From Diadema setosum (lineage: Eukaryota > Echinodermata > Echinoidea > Diadematoida > Diadematidae): a DNA stretch of 64,000 nt. The DNA lies in contig NC_092685.1 of the NCBI RefSeq assembly GCF_964275005.1, positions 29,720,682 through 29,784,681 of the forward strand. Reading direction: 5' to 3'. Each line of letters opens with the position of its first letter. The stretch's first letter is position 1. Positions 12,511 through 22,773 of this stretch are shown in pieces. The notes below the pieces were generated by a model. The model worked only from the letters and a program-made list of their open reading frames with translations. It ran no database searches and was not told the origin of the DNA. Position numbers and translations under genes: made by a program.

Positions 12511-12640
12511 ATGCCGAGATCACAGAATAGTGGATTTTGGAGCGTGAAATCTGGAATTTTTCTTCTCCCTCCGTCGTATCGCAATGGCGACACGTACCCG
12601 AACGAGAAGAAGCGCACTGAATTGGAAAGAAAACGATATG
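12511..12640 (+). CDS. Gene B, exon 1: N-terminal domain
   Basis: It encodes 43 residues plus one base (phase 1). The start ATG at 12511 aligns with the ATG of gene C exon 1 (26442). The exon ends in ATATG|GTAAGT, a strong donor. Conserved with gene C: Trp-Thr/Ser-Val-Lys near the start, FLLP, GD-YP and a final Tyr-Gly. The family is not recognised. It joins in frame to exon 2 at 15309. Confidence 0.65.
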
Positions 12641-13065
12641 GTAAGTTAAAAACATGCCCACTTGAGTGCAATTATTGTTGTTGATTTAAAGAAAAAAGGA
12701 AGAGAGAGAGTACAATTGATTTATTAAAAAAAAATATGTTGATTCATGAAAATATCATTGTTTCAGTCATGATCATTCTTGTGTTTCACTTTGCATCTCC
12801 CTTCCCCTCTCTCTTTCATGAGGCACCCATGAAGTACAAACTTATTTACATCGTTTCTGATATAGTTACATGTATTTGAAAATGTATTAGTACCTTTACG
12901 ACATACCTACACAGACTTCTGACATGGCTGCATTATTTGTAAGTGCGACTGGCATTTCCCTGAGAAGTGAGCAGAAAGGAGGTACACGGAGTATAGCTCC
13001 GCGGTGATAGCAAAATCGCGATTGCGCTGTCCTACGGTGCATGGGGATTCCCCGCTCAGGACACA

Positions 13066-13077
13066 CAAAGAGAGAGG

Positions 13078-13108
<31 letters not shown>

Positions 13109-13146
13109 GGAGAGGGGGGGGGGGGGCGGAGAAGGGGGGGGGGGAG
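13066..13146. repeat. GA microsatellite followed by G runs (intron 1 of gene B)
   Basis: A run of AG dinucleotides passes into several long G runs. It is simple sequence with potential to form G-quadruplexes. Proline/serine-rich frames on the other strand are artefacts of this composition. Confidence 0.8.
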
Positions 13147-13509
13147 GGACACGTAACCTGCTGTCCCGCATCCAATAAGAAAAGAAATACTTGAAAATGT
13201 GTATCATTAATGACTCATTTGAGATTCGTTGTGTTCCTTTGCAGTTTGGATACACCAATAAATGATCCTGAGGATTAAACAAACTATAGACCTATGTTCC
13301 CCCCCCCAAAAAAAAAAGAAAATTACTGGAGTAGATAGCAACATTGCAGTTGCATGATTATTTGAATAGATTTGATTTGTGTGTCATAACAGAATCAGGG
13401 TACCGACAATTCCACAGTGTAGAAACCGCACCGATAAGAGTTGTGAATGATATTGCATGTTGTTTCTCTTGACAAGGGTGAGGTTATACTGGTGCTGCTA
13501 GATTAATTC

Positions 13510-13675
13510 TCAGTCTTTGACATCACAAATCAGTGTCCCCCAAGGATTTGTACTGGGTCCAGTCTTCTCGTCTTTGCACACTTCTGCTTTCTAAACTTTA
13601 ATAGATTTACTTGGTGTTCTAAAGATGCTTTGTGCTGATGTTGCCAGTTGTATCTAGCTTTTAAGAAATCTGAAG
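13510..13675 (+). mobile_element. CR1-type LINE scrap (reverse transcriptase)
   Basis: Translation gives a decayed S-VPQG-VLGPV motif, then LLGVLK and CADVASC, matching the palm region of CR1-clade reverse transcriptases. It lies in intron 1 of gene B, about 0.9 kb before a second scrap from the C-terminal end of such an element. Confidence 0.55.
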
Positions 13676-14544
13676 TATTGAATGTATGCCTCCAGATTGT
13701 ATCAGTGGCGGATCCAGAGAAGGGCGCATCGGGCGCGCGCCCCCTCTAACAATTTGTTGTTAAAACAAAAGAAATAATAAAAAAAAAAGAGATGAAACCG
13801 GAAAGTGGCACCAGAAATATTGTTTGCGCTCCCTCCCCCTTTACAGAATTACTGGATCTGCCCCGTGTATCCTATATCAAAGCGATAAAGCGACGAAATA
13901 ATAGTAATACATTCAATGGACAAAGGTTGAATAGTGCCAAAACAAAAATTTTCCACATTTTTTCGGGCAGTGGAGTCCATACAAGTCTTTTGGTTTCGAT
14001 GGTAAGGGCCTTGTGAACATCGTTTACACGTGGTATGATGAACAACCAAATACAATCATATGAACTACCAACCTATGTGCCGTGTAATTTGTAGGAAATA
14101 ATTGTCACTATTTTGTATTCAACATTCTTGTTGATTCTTCTTTTAAAAAATCCTATGATTTATACAAAAGAAAAATGTACTTGTATATTACGTTTGTCAT
14201 GAAATTGTAGAAATAGATAGATGTCAAATATCAAATATCAAACCTTGCCTGGCACGGCACCACTATGTACGTTTGATTGTTAAATTTAGAACTGAAATTG
14301 ACATTCATGGCTGACCAGCTGACCGGGGCCATCTGAGAACAAAGGACACAACTCAATGCAAAATAATATGTTTTTATTGCCTCTTTAACTTTTTACTCTA
14401 GAACTCATCCCATGTTTTGAGATGCTGCCTTTTCTCCAATAACATAATCTTAACAAGTAGGGTATCATTTTAAAGAGAATTGAATAATCTTTCTGATATC
14501 GCCAATTATGCATCGATATTTACTAAGACAATGGAGAAATAAGA

Positions 14545-15000
14545 CATTGTTCGATCTATCTTGGAATACGGTCAGGCTGTATGGTCACCATTCAAACTAG
14601 ATGAGCAAAGGCGAATCGGAAGTGTTCAATGAAGGGCCACTAAAATGATCCCAGGAATTAGGCATTTGTCGTACTCTTGTAGTTTGCGTCACCTATCCCT
14701 ACCATCTCTCAGTTACAGGCAAAAAAAGAGGGGACATGATTGATGTGTACAAATATTTGCATGGTCATTATCACACTAAGTTTGACATGTTGAGTCGTAA
14801 CAGTGGTGTGAGAACTCGTGGTCACTCAATGAAGCTTGGAAAACGGTATGCTAGATTGGATGTGAGGAAGTACTTCTTTTTTTTTTTTTTGCAAACATAG
14901 TGGTCGATATGTAGAATTCTTTTCCAGAAGATGTGGTCTCGGCGTGCTCTTTTTAATGCTTTTAAGAATAAGCTGGAGGAGCATTGAAGAATTGTGGTTT
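14545..15000 (+). mobile_element. CR1-type LINE scrap (C-terminal part of ORF2)
   Basis: Translation shows RSILEYGQAVWSP, RRIGSVQ, RATKMIPG, LRHLSLPSL and MIDVYKYLHG. These are hallmarks of the region after the reverse transcriptase in CR1/L2 elements. It contains stops and frameshifts. It may be the same dead element as 13510-13675, split by later insertion. Confidence 0.7.
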
Positions 15001-15308
15001 TGATTACTATATAGTGACTATACTACGTAGATAGTCCTTGGTCTCAAGCAGTTTTCACCCCTCCCTGCCATGTGTAGGGTTCATAGATTTTTTGACTTTT
15101 AAGATACATGTTTGAATGAGGTTAGCCCAGGCTATATTAATTGGAAGGATCAAGAGCAGCCGAGGATACAATCCTGACCGATGAACAGGCTCTGACCTTC
15201 AGCATCGTTGCGGAAAAGTAAAGAAAAGTAGATAATTGATCAAACTCAGATTTCCAAACTCAGGCATGTCAGGGTTTACATAATATAATATACTTTTACT
15301 GTTTGTAG

Positions 15309-15541
15309 GAACTTGCTCCTTGAAAAACGGACTTGACCGCACCTGGACGTGTGAAGAATTGGAGGAGAATATCATCACCAAATACTCACGACATGCCGAT
15401 ATCCTACGAGTCACCGGGGTCCTCTTCGCCAAGCTAGAATCGAGTTCCAAACAAATCAGCGTGCATCGCTTCCTGCCTCTTCAGACCGTGGCCGAACTTG
15501 AGGCCATGCATGGTAGCGGCGTCTTGGTACTGCTGTTCAGG
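15309..15541 (+). CDS. Gene B, exon 2: conserved N-terminal domain
   Basis: The acceptor TGTAG is followed by GA, which completes the Gly codon begun in exon 1. The exon then encodes 77 residues and ends TTCAGG|GTAGGT in phase 0. Compared with gene C exon 2 (27378-27613) the conserved positions are DRTW, a run of acidic and hydrophobic positions, HAD-LR, G-LFAKL, HRFLP/HQFLP, QTV, MHG and a hydrophobic LLF/ILF end. Alternating hydrophobic strands around one helix would suit a small alpha/beta, perhaps ubiquitin-like, fold, but that is a guess. Neighbouring intron sequence is not conserved between B and C while the exon is, which argues that it is coding. Confidence 0.7.
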
Positions 15542-15669
15542 GTAGGTCACCCCTTGGGCCTTCATCACCCAAATCGCCTGCAAGCGGGGTAATACTATGC
15601 ATTTCATTCTACGTAAAAGTAGCCTTACTTTTTTTTTCAAGGGTTATTCAAATTGTGTACAGTTCTGAT

Positions 15670-18330
15670 GTTTGTGTTCTGCGCTCTTTATATGTGTGTG
15701 TGTGTGTTTGTATGTTTTGGAAGGTGTATGTATGTCTGTGTGACTTTTGAAGTCCGATGCTTTCTTCTCCGGGAGAGGTCAGTTTTCATCTAAAACAAAC
15801 CCAGTGCAGAAGATGAAATTCTATTCATTGGGGAGTGGCATCAGAGAAAATCACGAACATTATTTGCAAAGATACTTGGTCTATTTTAACCGTAACCTCA
15901 CCAGTAATATTTCTTTATGCCAACAAACTTTTTGTGTTTTCTGATCGTTGATTCATTGGCTATTCATTTCCTAAACCATTGTTTCCTTTAGATTCACCGG
16001 TATCCTCATCACAGCCACATAGGTCTGCTTTACAAAAAAAAAAAAAAAAAAAAAAAGGTGGATAATTCCAGATTGTTTGATTCATTTGGTGCTTCGCAAA
16101 CATCGAATCTTATAATCCAAGAATGGATGAAAGCAAAAAACAAGAATTTTGAGGACGAATGTTAATTCTGAATAAAAGTAAATATATTTGACTATGGTTG
16201 TGCTTATTCTCGTTCTCTGGCTACTGCAATGTCATTATATACCTAAAAACCACACACAAGCTCATGTTAACACTCAAATCATGTACTCCTTATGATCAAC
16301 AGCCTCCAGATGTCGTTCAACAAGACTTAGCACGTCTCTGGGAGTGTGACGGGATGACTATAGGCCATCTCAACTGCCAATCTCTACCTCCAAAAATCGA
16401 CGAACTTCGATTGCTGCTATTCAGGACAAACGTAGATGTGATGACGCTAAGCGAGACGTGGCTAAAGAGAAGCATCAAGAATGATAGTCTTGCCGTGGCT
16501 GGTTACAGGATAGTCGCGAGGCGAGATGGACCCGAAAAGTCGATGTATACCCAGCACCCTCGAGGAGGAGTTATGGTGTACGTCAAGGAGGAGTTAGAAG
16601 AGAGAGGCATTCATGCTCGCGAGTACGTGTATGACACCAGCCTGGAAGTGGTATGTGTCGAATTAGATTTTGATCAACCGATGAAGCACAGAAAAAGTAC
16701 CAAAGAGAGTGGACAAACCACCTGCAAAGGCAGAGGCAGAGCGTCAGCAGCAGGCGCAGCTGCAAAGCAACCTGAACGATGCCAACAGCGGAACGTACTT
16801 CGAATTCTTGACGTTTACATCCCTCCTGGCACACGTGACCAGATTTCGGCTCTCCAGAAGTTACACAGTGACATTAGTGATTTAAAAGAACAAGCACAGT
16901 GCAGGCCATTACGTGAGCAAGGCACCCCTGAAAATGTTCAGGAAGACAAGGGGACAAAATGTCGCTCAAGCAAAGGAGCTGGCGGTACCACCAAAGGCAG
17001 AGGTAGTTCTTCCAAAGGACAAAAATGTCGATGTAAGACACAATATGTCATACTAGGAGATTTCAATTGTAACATCCAGGATGCTGACGCGGCCGCAGAG
17101 CAGAGATCCACTGTAGAAGCAAAACTACGAACTCTCAAAGAGATAGAAGACAGCTGTCATCTCAAGCAGCTGATCAAGGATCCAACGAGAACGGCGCGTA
17201 GAAAATATGAAAGCAAGGGAAAAGTAAACGTGAGTGAAACCACCATCGACTTGATCTACACCGACGGCAATGCCAAAGTCAGGTCCGGCGTCATCCGGGT
17301 CTCCTTGAGCGATCATTTCATGGTGTACTGCTCTGTGACTGTTCCTGGGGGCAAAAAGAAAAATGTTTGCAAAGACAAGAAATTTACAGGGAATCGGGAC
17401 CAAGAAGCTCTCCGGAAATTTTCCTCCCAGTATCCAAGATCCAAGATCAACAAGAACGTCTTTCATTTGATGAAAAATCGTGACTTGGCGCACGCGAACG
17501 GCGAATGGGACGACTATGATAGACTGCGTCATGAGGTCAAGAGGTTAACCTGAGGGATCTCTTCAGTTTTCTGGCGATTTTTCTTCGTTAGGACAAGCAG
17601 TGGTGTAACCTCTCTGTCATTGGCACATGTAGTCGTCCCTTATTTGAATTTCGTACAAGATGGTAGTGTTCAGTTTGCCGTAAATCCAATCGAATTGTAA
17701 ATGACTTGCACCTCAAAAATCGTTGAAAAACGGCATTAAGGTCTTTTTTTTTTGGGGGGGGGGATGAGTTGAAAGATTATGACCAATTTATTTGACCCTA
17801 CTACGGTCTTTTCACTGCCATGATGACACTTCATACTGGGCCAACTTATGACTGTGTTTCGTGCTTGAATGTGACGTAAGACTCAGAAGTTCTTGAGAAA
17901 TATATTCTGCAAAGGTATCATAAACGATGCGTTCCTATAAATCCATGTAACTATGTATGAAAAAGTGAAAGGTATTGACGTTCACCTGCAACGGTATAGT
18001 TGCTTTGTACCAGAGAGGTGGGTTCCGCGCGTTCTCTTCCCACCTCCCTGTTTGTACCCACCATTGATCGCACTGTGCTGGCTCCAGGCTTAAATTGAAA
18101 CCATCGCAAGTACTATACGGGGAAAGCTACTGCTTGAACTCTCATACATTCTAGTCACACGAACGTTCGAATATTGTTCTTTTTTTAATCACCACTCTAT
18201 CTTTAACTCACCTTAGCATTATTGTAGCCAAATCTTGATAACGGGGAATTTCCAGTTTGTTTGTTTATTTGTTTGTTCGCTTGTTTGTTGCTGTTGTCGT
18301 CGTCTTTTTTTTAACAGAGGTTTTTATATT
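15670..18330 (+). repeat. Paralogous block around gene B exon 3 (matches 38620-44400)
   Basis: About 2.6 kb, running from the TG-rich stretch in intron 2 through the EEP exon to about 0.78 kb past the stop, matches the region around gene C exon 3. Similarity is clear in the non-coding parts as well. The gene C version carries two insertions absent here: a TTAA MITE and a 2.9-kb element. This copy therefore gives the empty sites. Confidence 0.8.
16303..17553 (+). CDS. Gene B, exon 3: LINE-type EEP endonuclease domain (terminal exon)
   Basis: It encodes 416 residues; with exons 1 and 2 the predicted protein has 537. In that numbering the EEP motifs are Asn145 in HLNCQS, Glu172 in SETWL, GDFN around Asp374 and Asp458-His459 in SDH, so the metal-binding and catalytic set looks complete. 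Two Lys/Ser/Gly/Ala-rich spacers (after FDQP, and between LREQ and GDFN) enlarge the domain beyond the usual 220-240 residues of LINE endonucleases. A conserved tail (NRDQEALRKFSS, YDRLRHEVKRLT) ends at the stop. There is no reverse transcriptase. The acceptor AG at 16301-16302 is in phase 0, matching exon 2. A CR1/L2-type LINE origin is inferred from motif order; the cellular role is unknown, possibly DNA or RNA cleavage directed by the N-terminal domain. Confidence 0.8.
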   Translation, partial: PPDVVQQDLARLWECDGMTIGHLNCQSLPPKIDELRLLLFRTNVDVMTLSETWLKRSIKNDSLAVAGYRIVARRDGPEKSMYTQHPRGGVMVYVKEELEERGIHAREYVYDTSLEVVCVELDFDQPMKHRKSTKESGQTTCKGRGRASAAGAAAKQPERCQQRNVLRILDVYIPPGTRDQISALQKLHSDISDLKEQAQCRPLREQGTPENVQEDKGTKCRSSKGAGGTTKGRGSSSKGQKCRCKTQYVILGDFNCNIQDADAAAEQRSTVEAKLRTLKEIEDSCHLKQLIKDPTRTARRKYESKGKVNVSETTIDLIYTDGNAKVRSGVIRVSLSDHFMVYCSVTVPGGKKKNVCKDKKFTGNRDQEALRKFSSQYPRSKINKNVFHLMKNRDLAHANGEWDDYDRLRHEVKRLT

Positions 18331-18469
18331 ACTGCACCTCTGCAACCTGTCCGCCAGCTGCTGTAATATGTTTCTACCGTAATCATGTTTCTTTAATCTG
18401 TGCACTATTTATACAGACAGTAGAGTCCTCATGTGTCTCGATTGCATAACCTTTACAATCTTGTTGTCA

Positions 18470-18607
18470 TTAAATATATTATATAAATACATGTATAAAA
18501 AGATAATATATACATATACATGTATGTATATATATGTACATATATGTATATAAATTTGTAATCTATATATACATAAAAGAAGAGAGAGAGAAAGAAAGAA
18601 AGAAAGA
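18470..18607. repeat. TA/TACA and GAAA microsatellites
   Basis: TATA/TACATA-rich DNA is followed by GAGA and GAAA runs. It is simple sequence in the 3' flank of gene B. Confidence 0.75.
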
Positions 18608-19286
18608 GCTCGACGCTCACTTTTTTTCTCTGGACCATTCGGACCGCTAAATTTTTTAGATCTGAGATCTTGGTGACCCGGAAAATAAATTTAGTGGCCC
18701 GAAATAAACGTAAGTAGAACAATCCATTTTGAATCTTACGTGCCCGATCGGGTCACCAAAAGAGAGTCTGTTTGGAGTTTTGGTGGTCCGACATCAATTC
18801 TGAGTGGCCCCGGGCCACCGAACCACCACTAATGAGTCCTATTAGTATGTTTTAAGTATATGGTCTTAACGCATATCGACTATCTCTGCACACGACATTT
18901 CGTCGAGATGAGTTCATATTCTAATCATGTTATGTTAGTAGGCATGGTTAGATATTACAATTTGTTTTAGCTAACATGCTCTCATGCTGAATTTCCATTT
19001 ATGATACTTTTGGAATTGTCTTTGATTTTTTTTTGTTGGTTATTTTGAGAAAGCCAATAAGAACAAGTATATGGTTCCTTTTAAAGTCCAATAAAATGAA
19101 ATGGGAAAAAGAGCTCCATTGTGACCTAACGTACATATCGCAACAAAAGCATTCTTGTGTCGTCTGGAGTACTTTGATTCTTGATACTCTGCCTGTAATA
19201 TATACTTGCTATAGAATATTTTCACCTTTTTCACGTACACTAAATGACTTAATTGGTTGCCTCACCCAGTTGCCAGGTAAAGGAAT

Positions 19287-19530
19287 CCATCGTTTAGTAC
19301 AGTTTTGGGTCGGCGGAACGGGAGGGGGGGGGGGGACTCCACTTTCGCTGTTCCGTTCTTTTTCGTTGCATTAAATATGTACATGTTAATGTTTTTTTAA
19401 GTTTTTATTATTTTGTTGTAGCTAAGCATATCGACAGTTCAATTATTTTGTTTATTTCTGTATGAAAAAAAAGAGGCCCCAAACACTCAGCTTTGCTTAC
19501 TGGGACCCTTCTGCATGTTAATTTTTTTTG
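19287..19530 (+). repeat. Dispersed repeat, copy 1
   Basis: It matches 20241-20495: an ATCCATCGTTTAGTACAG head, a G run, CCACTTTCGCTGTTCC, GTAGCTAAGCATATC and an end around AACACTCAGCTTTGCTTACT. It has no coding capacity. It could be the 3' end of a LINE or part of a non-autonomous element. Confidence 0.65.
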
Positions 19531-19886
19531 TAATATTCTTTGTATTTCTCTGTATTTTGTTATGATGATTTAATACATACTTTCATGCGCAAAGTTAGTC
19601 ATGATGTTGCCGACTTTTTCACGAACAAATCAAATATCAAAATAAAGATAAAAAGTTTGCTGACCAGCTTAGTCTGCAAAATATGTTCGATACAGCATGT
19701 TAAACCTTTAGCCGATCAACAACCATAAAAATTTGTCGATTTCCTCAAAATGTTTTTTAGGACGTCACTCTGACAACCAAGTGTCAACCAGCGCTTTCAG
19801 AGGTGGTCGGTGACCGGTCTTCGCTTTTGTAGTGTTGTATGTGTGACATATTTTGAAGTTAAACACATAAACACATGCCCTCAAAA

Positions 19887-19887
<1 letters not shown>

Positions 19888-19934
<47 letters not shown>

Positions 19935-19954
19935 TAGTAGTAGTAGTAGTAGTA
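19888..19954. repeat. TAG triplet microsatellite
   Basis: About 22 near-perfect AGT/TAG repeats, resuming for a short distance after the MITE at 20145. The MITE therefore inserted into the array. Confidence 0.9.
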
Positions 19955-20144
19955 CACTCTAAAAACACAAATGTTGAATTAGCATTTAAAATGGCCGAGG
20001 AGTGACAACATTTTCAAAGTGTTGGTTTTCCTGCTAGATTCAACATTTAAAATGTTATTTTAAAAGTTGGATGCAACACTTCAAAAAATGCTGTCACTCC
20101 TCGGCCCTTTTAAATGTCAATTCAACATTTGCATTTTTAGAGTG
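19955..20144. mobile_element. MITE with CACTCTAAAAA termini
   Basis: A 190-bp element with long, imperfect inverted arms. The left begins CACTCTAAAAACACAAATG and the right ends CATTTGCATTTTTAGAGTG; the inner arms carry GGCCGAGGAGTGACA and its complement. It sits in a TAG microsatellite, so the target duplication cannot be read. Confidence 0.8.
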
Positions 20145-20240
20145 TAGTAGTAGTTGTAGTAGTAGTAGAGAGTCATACAGCAGAGTAAAACTAACAGAAC
20201 ACTGTAGAAGTTCCGTCAAATCGGCATAAAATATCACATC

Positions 20241-20495
20241 CATCGTTTAGTACAGCTTCGGGCCGGCGGGACGGGGGGGGGGGGGGGGGTTCCACTTTCG
20301 CTGTTCCGTTCTTTTTCGTTGCATTAATGTGTACATGTTAATGGTTTTTGTTGGGTTTTTGTTTGGAAAAAGTTTTTATTATTTTGTTGTAGCTAAGCAT
20401 ATCAACAGTTCAATTATTTTGTTTATCTCTGTATCAAAAAAGGAGGCCCTAAACACTCAGCTTTGCTTACTGGGACCTTCCTGCCTGGTATTTTT
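20241..20495 (+). repeat. Dispersed repeat, copy 2
   Basis: Second copy of the repeat at 19287-19530, in the same orientation and about 0.95 kb away, with a longer G run and a small TTTTGTTGGGTTTTTG insertion. Confidence 0.65.
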
Positions 20496-21014
20496 TTTTT
20501 TTTTTTTGGTCATTAAAACGGCATAAAACATCACATTTTTGGAATCTTAGAACATGTATATTGTTACACGATATGCTGATATTGTTGGTAAGCACTAGAG
20601 ATATGCTGATTAAATTAGATGAATCCTGCTAATGCATCGCTTCACAAGTCTCCGTTATTGTGTGTATACATGTGAACTAATTACTCGGTAAAAAATGGGC
20701 CAGTTATATAACAACTGAAATGCATTCTTCCCCCATTGTTAGGTTGTGATGCATTGTTTTTAATGATTTCCTTTTTGATTTGTGTGTAATTAAGTCAATT
20801 AAAGACCTTTGCGAATATAACATCGTCATCCGTCATCTCATCTAATTTGCATGGAAGGTTGCGACTGATATTATTTCGTGTAAAGTGAATTATTAATATT
20901 CATATGGTGTTTAAACATTTCATTATTCTGTTAAATTTTTGTTTTTGCTGGGTTTTTTTTTCTGGTCTTCAAAGCCAATCTCCATGTGACATAACCTCCT
21001 ACAAAACCTCTGCA

Positions 21015-21460
21015 AAATTACCTAAAGATCTAGCATGACTGTTTCAAAAGCATTTAGTACATATTCAAAGTCTGTTGAAATCAAAGTGGTTGGTTGCTTT
21101 ATTACCCTACTTCTACGAGTACTGTAAGAGCTTCGTGTATCTGCACTACCTGTACTGTGCGAATAGTTGTCCTCTTCTGTATGATACGTTGCTTACAAAC
21201 CCTAGAACAGTATGACATGCAAATTTCAGCACACATGTACAGGGCAAACTGTTGTTCAAGCAAATCATCCACCGCTTTTGATAATATTCGTCACACGTCA
21301 CATAACAAAACTTTGTCATGAGAGCGAATTGTGCGTATATTTGCAGGTAATGTTCTTTCCTTGAAGAAAGAACGCCTCCAAAGCAATAATGATGTGGTTA
21401 CTGCCCATGTGTCACGTCCTTTAAGGGTAGAATGCATCAGGATAATTGGACAACAGTTAA
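21015..21460 (+). repeat. Paralogous flank downstream of gene B (matches 2205-2960)
   Basis: It shares ordered blocks with the 3' flank of gene A. It lacks the TTCG foldback found there and ends where a CR1 fragment begins. Confidence 0.6.
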
Positions 21461-21462
21461 AA

Positions 21463-22165
21463 AAAAATGCAATATCAATTTAGATTCCGCAAAAAAACAT
21501 TGCACAACACAATATGCAATATTATCTTTCACTGAAAAAGTATCGCGGGCCATTGATAAGTTTCAGCATACAGGAATTTTCCTGTGCCTTCCCAAGGCCT
21601 TCGACACCATTTTCCACGACATTTTTTTTTTTTTTTTTATCAACTTGACCATTATGGTATACATGGGAAGGCCTTGGAGTGGTTCAGAAACTATTTGAAG
21701 GACAGAAAGCAATTTGTTTTTTAAACGATGAAAAATCTTCTTTTTGTCCAGTTGATTGTTGGGTTCCTCAAGGAAGTATGGAGCCGTTACTTTTTATTAT
21801 ATGACTGATTTTCCAAATTCTTCAAATGTCCTCACCTTTATATCATTTGCAGATGATTAATCTTTTCTTTTCCCATTCAAATCATAATACAATAGTTGAT
21901 AATAATAATGTAGAATTGAATAAGATAATGCAATGGTTAAGAGCAAATAGATTATCGCTTAATTTGCAGAAAACAAATGTGATGCTATTCAGTAATACCA
22001 CTGATAAATTGCCACATGATATAATCTTTGAAAATGAAGTGATTAAACAGGTTTATTCTGTTAAATTTCTTGGTTTAACTGCAGATAGTAAGCTTTCTTG
22101 GAAACAACATAAGGTTGCATATGTCGTATAATTTCCAGTAATATAGGTGTAATTAATAAAGTAAA
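21463..22165 (+). mobile_element. CR1-type LINE fragment, plus strand, 5'-truncated
   Basis: The reverse transcriptase from the FRFRKKH motif onward is visible: KAFDT, a decayed VPQGS motif, FADD near 21850, LSLNLQKTNVMLFS, and KFLGLTADSKLSW. It is broken by frameshifts, including one in a T run at about 21621. The start coincides with the end of the paralogous flank, as expected for a 5'-truncated insertion. The 3' end runs into the SINE array. Confidence 0.75.
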
Positions 22166-22170
22166 GTTTT

Positions 22171-22438
22171 CATTGCAACTGATTGACAAGTTGCCCTACA
22201 TCGACGTAAATAAGCACTGAATTGATCAGTGTTTTAGTAGTAGCCATGATAAAAAATCATGGGCGTACATACTCGAGCAGGATTCGAACCTACGACCTCC
22301 TGATCACCGGACAGGCGTCATCTCCACTAGACCACCGAGCTTTCGCCCGACAGCAAGTGTCGGTTCTAATCCTTATAGCATGCAGCGGGTACTGCTTTGT
22401 TATTCAAATTCATGAATTTCTTCCGTCGAGATGTTTTT
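22171..22438 (-). mobile_element. tRNA-derived SINE, unit 1
   Basis: On the minus strand the sequence reads GGTGGTCTAGTGGAG (A box) and GGTTCGAATCC (B box) in a tRNA-like frame, followed by a tail carrying TTTTTTATCATGG. The anticodon-loop region resembles tRNA-Asp, but the stem is degenerate. It is a 268-bp unit repeated in tandem. Open frames across it on the plus strand are artefacts. Confidence 0.8.
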
Positions 22439-22706
22439 CATTGCAACTGATTGACAAATTGCCCTACATCGACGTAAATAAGCACTGAATTGATCAGTGT
22501 TTTAGTAGTAGCCATGATAAAAAATCATGGGCGTACATACTCGAGCAGGATTCGAACCTACGACCTCCTGATCACCGGACAGGCGTCATCTCCACTAGAC
22601 CACCGAGCTTTCGCCCGACAGCAAGTGTCGGTTCTAATCCTTATAGCATGCAGCGGGTACTGCTTTGTTATTCAAATTCATGAATTTCTTCCGTCGAGAT
22701 GTTTTT
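22439..22706 (-). mobile_element. tRNA-derived SINE, unit 2 (tandem)
   Basis: A near-identical 268-bp copy directly abutting unit 1; I see one difference (AAATTG for AAGTTG near 22456). Such head-to-tail identity suggests recent unequal exchange rather than independent insertion. Confidence 0.8.
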
Positions 22707-22716
22707 CATTGCAACT

Positions 22717-22773
22717 GTAAGGATTAGAACCGACACTTGCTGTCGGGCGAAAGTTTGGTGGTCTAGTGGAGAT
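22717..22773 (+). mobile_element. SINE head fragment, inverted
   Basis: The first 57 bases of the same SINE (from TAAGGATTAGAACC to the A box) lie in the opposite orientation and abut the minus-strand LINE. This marks a rearrangement junction. Confidence 0.7.

Noticed and set aside
12907-13282. Proline/serine-rich minus-strand frames
   Set aside because: Produced by the GA and G microsatellite; no other support.
22171-22438. A functional tRNA gene
   Set aside because: The A and B boxes are good, but the anticodon stem is mismatched, no proper acceptor stem closes, and the unit continues as a tandem 268-bp SINE.
22222-22720. Two nearly identical open frames on the plus strand
   Set aside because: They run antisense across the tRNA-derived SINE; the B box and A box explain the sequence.
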